Made by a program: the position numbers and the translations under genes. 64,000 bases of DNA from Apis mellifera (taxonomy: Eukaryota > Arthropoda > Insecta > Hymenoptera > Apidae): contig NC_037651.1 of NCBI RefSeq assembly GCF_003254395.2, positions 10,467,001 to 10,531,000 of the forward strand, in the 5' to 3' direction. Shown here in pieces: positions 38,086 to 50,521 of this stretch (position 1 is the stretch's first letter; the number at the start of each line of letters is the position of its first letter). The notes under the pieces were generated by a model. It was not told the origin of the DNA. It saw nothing but the letters and a program-made list of their open reading frames with translations, and did not search any database.

Positions 38086-38475
38086 GGTTGTTAGTGGTGG
38101 TGGTGGTGGTGGTGGCAGGGATGGCAACGGCGGTGGTGGTGGTGGCGATGGTGGTTGTGGTGGTGGTAGTAGAGGCGGTGGTGGTGGTGGCGGCGATAGC
38201 GGCAACGGCGACGGTGGTGGCGGTAGCGACGACGACGACGGCAGTGGTAAGTAGAGAGGTAAAGAGAGTCGTGATGGTAGTGAGATAGTATAATATGCAA
38301 TGCTTGGCAATGGTGATGGCGATGAGACAGTGTGTTGGAGGTACTAGTAGCGGTAGTGGTAGTGGTGATGGTGGTGGTGGTGGTGGTGGTGGTGGTGGCG
38401 GTGGTAGAGGTGGTGGTAGCAGAAGCGGCGGTGGTGGCAGCGGTGGCGGCAATGGAGGTGGTGGAGGAGAAAGAG
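38086..38475. repeat. (GGT/GGC)n trinucleotide repeat block
   Basis: Two stretches (about 38086-38265 and 38340-38470) of imperfect GGT/GGC/AGT triplets. They produce long poly-Gly, poly-Val or, on the other strand, poly-Pro/Thr open frames in all frames, the mark of a repeat and not of a gene. Confidence 0.9.
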
Positions 38476-38589
38476 AAAGAGAAGGTGGGGGTTAGTCTAT
38501 GGTAGCGGGTGCACGATCGGCCTTTACATACGAATACGTAAGATACTACGGAAGAGAAAAGGCGGTCTACGTGCACGAGAAGAAAAGAG

Positions 38590-38721
38590 AGAGCGAGTGA
38601 GAGAGAGTAAAGGTAGAGGGAAAAGGAGAAGGAGAAAGAGGAGAGTAGGAGTAGGAGGAGGTGGAGGAGAAGAAGAAGGAGGAGGAGGAGGAGAAGGAGG
38701 AGGAGGAGAAAGAGGAGGAGG

Positions 38722-38752
<31 letters not shown>

Positions 38753-38772
38753 GAAGAAGAAGAGAGGAGGTG
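38590..38772. repeat. (GGA/GAA)n polypurine repeat
   Basis: About 180 bp purine-only on the plus strand, grading from GAGA through GGA to GAA triplets. Confidence 0.9.
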
Positions 38773-39181
38773 GTCTCCGTGTCGACATATATGCGATGAG
38801 AACGCGCGTCTCCTGACTCAGTGCTTGACAAGCTAGCAAGCTCTTAGGATTCATCGAGTTTTATCGGCACGGCGCGAAACAACACGCTTTGCCAGCTGGC
38901 CTGCCACTGCCACGCGAGTTCGCTTCTTCTCTTCTCCGTACCGTTCTCCTTCTTCACGGACGTCACGATCTTTTCCTTCCGGATTTCTTCACTCGTTTCC
39001 ATCGTTTCTCTAGCGATCAATTTTTTCCCCCCCATTCATCCAGAAGATCAAACCGTAAAATCGATCAAATCGTTTCAAATCGAATCGAACATTTCGAACA
39101 TTTGAATTTTCGAAAGGAGAATCGAAGGGGGGGGGAAAGAAAAAAAATTCGCGAATTAATAACGACAATATACCTGGGATA

Positions 39182-39183
<2 letters not shown>

Positions 39184-39231
<48 letters not shown>

Positions 39232-39286
39232 TGAGAGAGGGAGAGAAAGAGAGAAAGAGAGAAAGAGAGAGAGAGAGAGAAAAAAG
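39184..39286. repeat. (GA)n repeat
   Basis: About 100 bp of GA dinucleotide with scattered AA interruptions. Confidence 0.92.
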
Positions 39287-40123
39287 TGGAACGAAGGAAA
39301 ATCACAACGGCTTTGATTTATTATTGGTGACATGACTCCCAAGATACGTTTAAAAAGATGCACGGTATATCGGTAAACGGTGTGTTGCTGGCGCGCACAT
39401 GTCTAGATTAAAGTTCGCGCGTGAACCAGAGGTCACGAGGGTTCACCGGATCGTTCCGTTCCAAAAAGGATACGGAAGAAATCCGATTGTACGTGTCCAG
39501 TGAACATCGACCTCGAGTGTAATGTGCTTTTTCCAACATGTCTTGGTGCTTCTAGTGTTTATTAACCATTATGCTCTTTAAATAATATTTTTTAGTGTTC
39601 CCTGACAAAGAAAAACAATTGGACGAAAAGCATGGATCTATTCGTTCCAAGATTTTTATCCTTATCGTAACAACACCGATAACAATTCGTCCCGTTCACG
39701 TTTGTATTTTTACGTTCGTTTCGTAAAATATTCATCCGACGATATTGAAAAAAAAATTGCAAGAAACAACAAGAGGAAAGTGCTCTGCTACGACTACGAC
39801 TTTCTCTATCGAATTTTTTTGCCACTTTGCCGAGAGAGGGACACGAAGGGACATAGAAAAAGGGAGATAGAAAAAGGAAAAAAAAAAGAAAGAAAATTGG
39901 ATTGTGCGAGATCGTTGGATTTGCGATCGAGATCGATTCCACTGTTCCACTTAACACCGAACGATGCATCGTGCGATGACTGTAACCGACTATCGCGTAT
40001 TATCGTCCATCGGAGGAAGTTTTTGGTGGTGAAAGTGGTATCTCGGCGTTCCACGGAATCGAGAGGAACAGCATCGTCGAATAAACAACGGAAGAAGTTC
40101 TTTTCACGGAAGCGAATAGCGGC

Positions 40124-40608
40124 GAAGAAGGAGGAGCTGGAGCAAGAGGAAGAAGAGAAGGGAGCGAAGGAGGGCGGCGAGGAGGAGGAGGAGGAGGAGG
40201 AGGAGGAAGAGGAGGAAGAGGAAGAGGAAGAGGAGGAAGAAAAGAAGCAGGGACAGAAAGTAGTAGCGGCGGCGGCGGCGGTGACGGTGGTGACGGTTGT
40301 AGTGGTGGCATTGGCAGCAACGTTGCAAGAGGAGGAGGAAGAGGAGGAGGAAGAAGCAGAGAAGAAGGAGGAAGGGGAGGAGGACAACAACAACGACGAC
40401 GAGAAGAAGGAGGAAGTGGAGGAGGTGGAGGTGGGGGTGGAGGAGGCGGAGGGGGAGGGGGAGGCGGGGGAGGAAGAGGCGGAGGCCGCGGTGGAGGAGG
40501 AGGAAGAAGACGAAGAAGAAGAAGAAGAAGAAGAGGAAGGAGAAGAAGAGGAGGTGGAGGAGGAGGAGGAGGAGGAGAAGGAGGAGGAGAAAGAGGCGAG
40601 AAAAAGGG
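40124..40608. repeat. Long polypurine GAG/GGA/GAA tract upstream of myoglianin
   Basis: About 480 bp, more than nine-tenths purine on the plus strand, made of GAG, GGA and GAA triplets with a short GGC/GGT interruption near 40265-40320. It ends about 200 bp before the myoglianin ATG, so it is in the promoter or the 5' UTR. It yields a long Glu-rich open frame that I do not accept as a gene. Confidence 0.9.
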
Positions 40609-40813
40609 ACAAAATATACGAATTTTTAATTTTTCGCGCGAGATAAAAAAGGAAGGAGGGAGGGAGGAGTAAAGGGCTAACAGCCCTTTGGAAGCGTGGG
40701 GAAAAATTAGGAGAAAAATCGTCAAAGTACAGCGATGAGGTGGAATGTTTGATCGCTCGGTTTGCGAGGGAAACCGATTGTAACTAATCCGGCTAAGAGC
40801 GACCTTGAGCAAA

Positions 40814-43800
40814 ATGGTCAGGGGGGTGGTGTTACTAGTCTTGCTAGTTCTCTTCGGTGCCTTCGACGTTCCTGGCATCGAGAGGGTTCGTGTTAGATAT
40901 CTGGCCAATGCTGGTAACACCTGTAACGCTTGTAGAATGCACGAGGAGATCAGAGCTCTCAGCCTCAAAGCCATCAAGGAACAAATTTTGAACAAGTTGG
41001 GCTTGAAACAAGCTCCAAACATGACGGGTAGAGCCCTGCCAAGAATCCCGCCGATTTCCAAATTGATGGATATGTACGGGATGCAAGCTGATCAACCTCA
41101 ACCTCTCGAGCCCGGTATCTCGCATCACGAGGAGATCGACGAGTATGCTGCCAAAACGGAGAGCGTCTTCGCCCTGGCGCAACCTCGTAAGTTTCTTCAA
41201 AAAAATCTTTCCTTTCTCGATCCTTCCAACCCTGAAATCTTTTCTTTCTTATCCGATTACGATGCGCTGCATGAGTCCAAATGAGGGGGGAGGGGGGAGA
41301 GGAGAGAGAGGAGAGTATAAAAAAAGAAAAAAAAAATACAAATTTCATTAAATTTTTCTCGCATCGTTTCACGCACGTGTAGCCTTTTTTTCGTTATTTC
41401 GTTCGAAGATAATCGAGAATGATTTACGGGGATAATATATCGATATTAATTATCGATATGTTAGAAGAAGAAAAAGAAAAAAGAAAATAAAGAAAATATC
41501 GTTTCCATTTCGATATAAAGTTGTTATTTTAGTTATCAATTCGCAATTCTAATCAATCACACGCATCGCATGTTGCAGCTGCCGTATTTTTCCTTGCAAT
41601 ATTAATTAAATTAACCTTTTCAATTCGTTCGTTTTTGTTTATCCACTATTATATATAATTCGTAACATTGTAGTTTAAATTGCCGCGCCTACTTGCGAAT
41701 ATCTTGTTTGATCGAATTTATCCGGATAAAGATCGTAACTTGCCCGTAACTTTACCTCAATAACGAAATTACGAATAACGAACGACGAGAAAAATTCGAG
41801 TAACGAGATTAACTCCCTTCATACCCGTCTTGTTTAACAACATTGCACGATACGGATTCGATCCGTATCGTACGATTTAATTTTCTACGATACGAAATGC
41901 GGGAAAAATTTAGATTTTTCTCGCTCGTCCCACTTTCTCGCGAACGCGAGAAGAAGAAACCGGAGAAGGAATAAGAATTAGATTCGAAATTTGATCGTGC
42001 TCGGTCGATCGCGTCCAACTTTACTTTTCCAGTAAATTATAGCAACGGCAAAATTGGCCGAAAGACCGCTGATCGCTCGTTCGCGGCAACGCATTGCGAT
42101 CGATCCGTTTAATTCCATGCAATCGTCTGTTAATTTTGTTTGGCCGTTATAATTTGCCTCGTTTCGATTCGATTCGATTTAATTGGATTTTTCGAATAAA
42201 AACTTTGCTCGTGTTAGATATACGTACGTGTACGTTATACGAAAACAAAGTTGCAAGGCGCAGAAGAGAAGATGGATGGAAAAGTATAGCATCCTCGAGG
42301 CAAAGATACTCTTTACTCTTTTCAACGAATACCACGTAATAATCACGTTAAAGCTGTAACCTGTGTTTAGGATTGTTTTTTCTCACATGTATACACGCAT
42401 CCCTTCTTCCCCTCCTCCCCCCCGCCACGTATCCGAGAGGGATCAGGGTCTTCCTCTTTCAAGAAGCAAAAATTTCGATCGAGAACCGCACGAAGCCGAT
42501 TATTTTCGAACGATCTTAAATTTAATGGCCAATTTATCTACGATCGTTGGTTGACAGGATTCGCATGAAACACGACAGGCTATCTTCGACCACGTTCTTA
42601 GCCGTCTGGTATCTTGTGATTACAGGTGCTTGCGAGAACTTTTAAGCGAGTTGTTATTGCATTACCGTATAATTATAGGGCCATTGTCAGTAGACGATCA
42701 AGAGAAATGACCTGTTAGCGATTCTTTGTCGGCAAGAATCGAGTGCTGTTATACGATCAAATTTTTGCCCGGATAATTGTAAAAATAAGCCCACTCCTTT
42801 ATTAACTCGTTCCTTCTCCATATTCTGTGTGACATTTTGCATTTACCAATAGGTTTTCTTTTTTTTTTTTTTGCAAGATTTAATTCTTTTACCACCAGGA
42901 TCACGTAAATATCACTTCATAACCGTTACGAATATTAAAAAACGCGAAAAACGATCGAGCGGTTTAAAAATCACACGTTACACGTACATCAATAATAATA
43001 CGGTTTCGTGTCGTGAAGATTAGTAGAGAGACGATTTCGAGACTAAGTAAGTAAGAATGACTACAACTAATGATCGATACGAACGTCGAGACCGAATCTC
43101 CGTATAATATCCGTAGCACGTGGTACTAGATGTTGCGAAGCGCGCGTGATTCATCTCGTGAAGGCGTCTCTCTGTTTTATCGAGGAGAGCAAAAACTAGA
43201 GAAGAAAAGAAGAAATTTAGCGAAAGTTTAGAAACGATTGGAACGAGAGAGAGAGAAAGAGAGATGAGATATAGCGGAGGATGCCAATGCTAATGCCGAT
43301 CCCGATCCCGATCCCGAACCGTAATTCGCAAAGGGTTATCACTTTAGGTCGCGTACACATATATCGCTTTTTTTTTTCCAACGGTCCAAAAATATTCGAC
43401 CACTCGCTCGTACAAATTTTTCGTCTTTCTTTCTTTCTCCATCTCTTACTTTTTCCATATTTCTCTGTATTTCTCTCGAAACGGCCACCTCTCTCCCCCC
43501 CTCCCTCCTTCCACCGCACTCTCCTCTTTTCCTTTCCGCTTCTCTTCGCTCTCTCCCCTCTCTTCTCCCCAAACTACATACGAGCATGCGTGTCCACACC
43601 CACACGATGTACCGTCCTTTATCTCTTTCTCTTCGTTCGATTCTTTTTTCCTTTTTTTTCCCTTCGATTTCTCCCCCTCCTCCCCACCCTCTCCCTCCCT
43701 CCTTTTTTTTTTTGCGCCTCTCGCGAATGTCGGCATTCCTCCCGTATATACACCCAATTCCCCTTTCTTTGACCGTTGATTCGCGATCTTTTTTCCACCG

Positions 43801-46800
43801 TTTCGTCTCCTTATTTTTCTTTTGCCCACATCTTCCCACAGCCGGCTCGTCCCTTTTCTCGAATTCCTTTCACCTACTCTCTTCGTATTTTTCCTCTCTT
43901 CTTTTTCCTTGACCACCTACCTAGCACCGTCTCTTCTTCTTCTTCTTCCTCTTCTTTCTCTTCTTCTTCCTCTTCTTCTTCTTCTTCTTCGCCTTCGGAC
44001 GAAACGACCATCGAATTTTTTGCTCCCCGACCTCGAAAGAAGATCGATCGATCTTTGTCACTCGACGCGGCAACAGTCGGTCGATTGCTCCTGCTGCTGC
44101 TGCTGCGATTCGATGCGATCGACTATGTATCCCTTATTTTTTCGTATCCCATCCGTTTCAACGTTTCGATTGAAACCTAAACCGGGAGGGAAATACGTTC
44201 GATACGGTGTTTCGGGCGGACGAGCTTGGCTAAGTTGGTGGTGTTGGTGTACGTTATCGAAGAAACGTAACGAACAGATGATGTAAGATAAATTAGAACC
44301 GGAAATTCATAGTTGGATTCTACGTACATAGTTGCTGCGCTCGCATTTACATTCGAAAATCTTCCATTCCCGATAAGAATTCGTTAACGTTTGCCGTAAA
44401 ATCGTGCAAAACACGATTTGCTGCTGACGCGATGCGATTTCAAATTTGCAACAACGACGACCGCGATATTTTTTTCTCGATTTTCTCGAGCGACCATCCC
44501 ATACGGAAGAATCCCGTTCGATTATTCTTTGGAAAATGTATTATCGGAGGATTGTCATTGATCGAAATCGTGGGAACGGAAAAAACCAAGTTAAAATATC
44601 GATCGATAATTCGATCGCGTAAAGAAAGAGGGATTGGAAGGGATTCGCGTGGAATCGAAGAAGAAGAGAATGGGTCCAGCGATCGATGCGATGCACGAAA
44701 CGTTGGCTGCGCGAATTCCAAGTAAGTAAGTAGACACGAACGACGAACCGGCCTCGATCCGCTACGAAGGTCACGGTCGCTGCACAGCCTAGGTCAGGCC
44801 CATCGCTTATTATCGCGTTAAGGCTGTCTCTGAAAGTGACAGGCCGCTGTTAGAACTCTCGTATTTTCGGACACCCCGTCTCTCCTATCGCGTGTTTCTT
44901 TCCTAATCGGAGACACGACGTCGTCATCGTCGTCGTCGTTGTCGTCGTCGTCTCTTCTATGTAGCGCGAATCGCCTCCGCCTTTTTCTCCTCTCCTCTCA
45001 TCTCGTCTCGTCTCTCGTTTCGCCAACTCGTTCTCCTTCCTCTTTTCAATCTTTCACCATCGTTTTTTTCGTATATCGATTTAAATAACGTTGACGAAAC
45101 GATAATAGATAACAATAAATGAATTTAATTATCGATCGTTCGCGCCGCTTGCGGGAGGAGGACAGAGAGAGAAAGCGTCTCGTTTCGTTCTTTCCTCTCT
45201 CTCTCTCTCTCTCTCTATCGTATCACGCATATACGCGCGATATAATTGGATCGGTATCTCGTTATATTTTTGACGCGATATACTACCGTGTGTGGTAGAT
45301 ACGTATCTACTTTACTTATACACACGCATCAGTCTTGGTGAAATTAATAAATCTGAAATGGATATATTAAACCGTTGGATAATGATAGCGTAGATAGTAG
45401 CACTGCGGTCAGCATACTCGCAGACAGGCGCCATTCCATCAGTGACTCTCAATTCGTTACGGTTTCTTTCGTTCCACGAGTGAAATGTTTCGAAAAGCGG
45501 GAGATCAGAGAATACTGGGGCAAATTGTTCGCATGCCGTCCGTTCGATCCATCTTTTCTACGCGTTACGCCCAAACATTTCGGGGGGAGGAGGGGAGGGG
45601 AGGGGGAGGGAAGGAAGATGGGTCGAAATTCTTCGTTTCTTTTTCCCAATTTTTACCAAAGTCGTTTAATTCGTCTTTAATTTGAATCCGCGTAATAAAT
45701 ATTTATTCGATTAAATCAGATGACGAAAAATTGTTATTCGATCGTCGTGGATCGATTCTCGAATGAGAGAAAATCGGAGAAAGATGAATTTTCGCGAAAA
45801 TTATTGGAATAATAAAAAAAAACGAGCAGAAAACAGAAACAAAAACACAAAGAAAAGGAAGAAAAAAAAAATGGACGATCGAGTCAAGTATGCGAGGGTG
45901 AAAAATGGAGGATTAAGTGGAAATGAAGAGGGGAGGAGGAAAACGAAGGTGAGACGATCGTTGAAGATTATCGCGCAAGATCTAATTTGATCGGTGCGCG
46001 GATAGATACGTTCGATATTGATCGATCGTTCCAGCCCCGCGAGCTATAACGTCGATCTACAAAACCAGTTTGTCGTGTTCCTAACTCTCGCGAAGATATT
46101 AACAGCACGAATCTCGGCGCAACGTTGCAACGCGACGAGTGTGTGTTTAAAAACTATTACAGTTATATAACAATTCGATGAGTATATTATCGTCAACTGT
46201 ACAGTATCATAATATATATTAGATCAATATCGATCAGCGTCGAATTACCGGGCTCTACCTCTACGCAAATTCTCGTTTCATCGTTTAACGTTTAACTGTT
46301 AAATTTCTTTCTTCTTCGATATCGAAACGTTTCGATAAACTAACGACAACAACAACAAAAACAATAACAATAACAATTCTCTCTTCTTTTCCACCATTGA
46401 TTAAAAGTTATTTCTATCTTCGCGTTTACATACACGAACGAGGCATATTTATTTATATTCCGTAACGAATGAATCGCGATACACGCGTCCTTCTCTTTCC
46501 CTCTTCCTTCTTATTCATTCGGCTATTTTATCTAACTCCGTTATTTCTTTCTCCTCTTGTTTTTCAACTTTCCGTTTCAAGACGAACAACACGTTTGATT
46601 TCGAATGCACGCGATACGCGATAAAGCAAAGGTTCGTAACCGGTGGCTAGGTTCGGGCTCTTTTATTTACGAGAGACGAAAAAAATAAAAGAAGCAAAAA
46701 GGATAAAGAGAGAGAGAGAGAGAGAAGAAGAAAAAAAGGAAAAGGAAAAGGACGAAGGAGCGAAGGAGCGTGTACGTTGACGGGGGAAGGGGAGGGGGGA

Positions 46801-47106
46801 GGGAGAGAAGGAGGGAGGAACGCGTGACCCAAATGCGAATTTTATCGAGTTACGCCGTGTTATAATGTCGAAGTGCATTTTCTATTGCAGGCTGGTTTCG
46901 ACACGCGATGTAAATTACTCGAGGGCGGCAATTTTTACATCCGGTTTTGCCGTGAACGCGGCAACCCCTCCCGATACCCCGACGATTCCAACTTTCGACG
47001 CGGAAAACACGGTTTCGTTGGACGAGTAGCGGAAACGCGATAACTATTCCCAGATAAAACCTCTAGGCAGCTTTCGAGGTACATACACGTACATATACGC
47101 CTATTC

Positions 47107-47159
<53 letters not shown>

Positions 47160-50100
47160 TCCTTACTCCTCGTATACGCGATAAGCGAAATCGCTTATCA
47201 TCGATCGAAATCTAATACGAATTTAATATCGGTGGAAATATTAGCCGTAAAGGTAAAAGACAGAGAGACGTGTACCGTGTATGTGTTATCGAGCGAATTT
47301 CGATGATGGGAGCGAGAGAAGAAGAAATTGGGAGAGGAGGGGATGGAGGGAGAGGGAGGGGAGAGGGGGATATGGGGCATAAGCTTGGACAAAGATACGG
47401 GAACGAAATAGAAATGGAATGGAACGAAATGGATACACCAGCGGCGCATTAATTTCGAGGTTCAACGACCTATCGCGTAAGTGTGTAGATATACATTTCT
47501 ATATACTCGCGCAAAGTTCTATCCCGTTTATGGGAGTTGGCTGTATAACCGGCGAATTTTACCGAATCTTTTCTACTCTTACTCTCTCTTACTATCCTCG
47601 AATCGTTTCGCTTTATCGCATATACGATTCGTCGTCCAATCGATTATTCTTGGGCCAATTCCATTTCCCTGCAAATTCCTCTTATCGATCTTTTTCTCCT
47701 CTTCTCTTCTTTCCCTCCCTCCCCCCGCTCCTTCTTTTCCGAAAATCGAAAAGATTTTCTCTTTATCTTAAGATGTGAAGTGATCGCGATCGGGAAACGA
47801 CAAGAAGAAAGAAATCGGGGATCGATGAAGTTACCTCCTTACAATAATCCAAATATCGAAGATCGGGGGGGGGGGGGGGAAGGATCGAAGATGCGCGGAG
47901 AAATGTCGCGCGATATTTTTACACATGATCGACCACGGTCGCGCGAGCGATACGCGGGTATTTGCGAGGAATGAAACGAAAGAAGTGGAAAACGATAGCG
48001 GCGAAAAGTGCATCTCGTCTCGAGGATGAGGATACGGGACGACGAGAGGCGAAAGACCGAGTCTCGTATCAATTATTTCTTCATTTATTTATAGGCAGGG
48101 CCACGACACCGTCCTATCATCGTGGTTGTTGTTTTCCATCATTTCCACTCGATTCCAACACTCGACGACACTCCTTTCTCGCTTTCTCCCCTTTCCTTCC
48201 TTCGATCCGCTCTTCCTTCCGTTCTTCCTTCGCCCAAATACAACACTTTTTATATAACGAGATTATCTCTACTAAAGAGAACGAAATTCGTCCCTGTTTT
48301 CCTCCTTCTTCTTCTTTTTCTTCCTCTTCTTTTATCCTTGTCAATTTTTTTCGCAATCGATATCGATATCGCGATTCGATATCGAGTTTCGTTTCGTTCG
48401 TTACGTTCGCCGTAGAAAGTAAAAAAAAAAGGAAAAAAAAGGAAAGGAAAGAAAAGAAAAAGAAAGAAAACACCAAAAAGTATTCTCGCTCGAACGAAAC
48501 ATCTCTCTCTCTCTCTCTCTCTCTCTCCGTCCATCATCCAAGTAGCTTTCTCTCGGTATTCCGGAATACGCGTGATGCACCATGATTCGAGAACGTGATA
48601 TCGACAAGCGTAACAACTTTAACTAGAAAACGATTCTACAGTGCGGTCTTGCAATGCGACTGACCTCTGTTCGCTAAAACTATATTTATCTCCGAAGCGC
48701 CGAAGCACGGTGTGTGTTGTACTTAATGTTTTAGCTTTATTGTCTCCCCGTTCTACGCTGCGCTGATCACTTTTTCTTCTCTTCTTCTCTCCTTCGCGTC
48801 TAGCCTCCTCGCCTCTTCCTCCTTCTCCCTATCCTCTTTCTCTCTCTCTCTCGCTCGCGCTCCTGCATTTATTTGCGCGTCTCTAATCGCTCGCTTCCAA
48901 ATATAACGAAATCTCGCTATTATTTTTTTTTAAACCGATTATCGATCCGACGATATAATATCCCAATATATTTCGATCGGATATATCCCCGCGTTATTTT
49001 CGCGCGTGTTGCATCAAATTCGAATTCGACGGCGATCCTCTCTCTCTCTCTCTCTCTCTCCCTTACTTGGTTGGACGTGCTTTTAAAAGATTTCGTGCCA
49101 GACGGGCGGTAGCCGCGTCTAGACGAAAATAAAATTGCCATCTTTCCGTCTCGTCGTCGCTCTTTCCATCCACGCCTTTCGGCACGGGAGCATGACTCAT
49201 TCCTACGTCTGACCTGCAAACACAAAGAGAAGGACAACTCCTAAATTAACGAAAGGAAAGGAGAGGAAGGAAGAGAGAGTGTGCGCGCGTGAGAGCGAGA
49301 AAGAGAGAGAGAGAACGCGTGTACGTGAAAACAGAAGATAGATACGGAAAAAGAAGAGGAAACGCGAACGCGATCGAAATTTTTCGGTGGAGAAGGAAGG
49401 ACGTGACCCCGTGACGAATGGGGAGAGATGCCGGGAATGAAAAACGGAGGAGACGAACGCGACGGGACGGACGGACGTACGGACGTACGGATGGACGGAC
49501 GGACGGACGGACGCGTCATTCCGTGGTTCGGTCGGTTCGCAATTAACCGGCGTGGAAATCGATTTAAAGAGGGATTCGGGTAGACGCGGAATGCTCCCAC
49601 TGCTAATTGCTCGTTTCCATGACGATGTGACGCTGGGCGTTGGAGGAACGAGAGAAATCGGAAATTCAAATTCGCGAGGGAGGGAGGGAGGGAGGGGAGG
49701 TTGGGAGGAGGAGGGAGGGAGAGGAGGAGGAGGGAAGAGTTCTCCCGATAAATAATTATCTCGAAACGTCGCCGCCGGAAATCAAACGTGTAGTACGCGG
49801 AATACGAGAGAAGAGCGACAACGTCGATAACGATATCGAAGCTGCTCGAATTCGAAATAAACGATCGCGAAACGCATCTAACGCCGCTAAAAATAATTTA
49901 TTCCTCTCCCCGCCGACCTATCGATCTATCTCTACCTGCTTTTCGTCCCTTTCGTCCTTTTCCCTTTTCGCTTTTGCGAGAACGAATCCGAACGTGAATT
50001 TCGTTCGGCGAAATTTCTTAACGAGCGAGAGAAGGAAGAAAAGAGGGCGAGGGAAGAGAAAAGCGGTTTCACGGAATACCGTATAGAGAGAGAGAGAGGA

Positions 50101-50481
50101 ACGGTGATGGGATGACGATTGGAATACCGGGTACGAAGGGAGGCCGGTTTAGAAGGCAGGACGAACTCGTGACCGCGGCGCGCAGCTGATACGTGGTCGA
50201 TACGGAAACGAAAAGAAATCGCCGATTGATCGACCACCAAGGGAAAACATCGTAGTCCGTGTAACGGTACGATTTGAGCCAGCTTTACCCTTCATGGAAG
50301 CGGTCACACGCACACGCGAGCACGCAAGCACGCACGCACGTACGCACGAACGCATGCACGCACGGACGCACGCACGTACGCACGCGAAGCGAGCGATGGC
50401 CTGAATAGAGTCGAGACACTCGTTTCGCCTTTTTTCCGTCTCCCTTGTTTCTGTCTTCTTTGCCGAACGTGGTCGATCGCC

Positions 50482-50521
<40 letters not shown>

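Noticed and set aside
38091..38831. 246-codon minus-strand open frame (Leu, Ser, Thr, His runs)
   Set aside because: It is generated by the GGT and GGA trinucleotide repeats; all frames on both strands are open here.
39702..40646. 314-codon plus-strand open frame, Lys/Arg/Glu-rich
   Set aside because: The second half is the GAG/GGA repeat read as poly-Glu, the opposite strand is open over the same repeat as poly-Ser, and the first half resembles no family. It is explained by repeat composition.
40000..41061. 353-codon minus-strand open frame, proline-rich, overlapping myoglianin exon 1
   Set aside because: Antisense to a confirmed coding exon and to the polypurine repeat; no splice or family support.
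43281..44286. Several overlapping open frames of 100-166 codons on both strands
   Set aside because: Confined to the C/T-rich tract of myoglianin intron 1, with Ser/Pro/Phe or Glu/Arg/Lys bias and no motifs.
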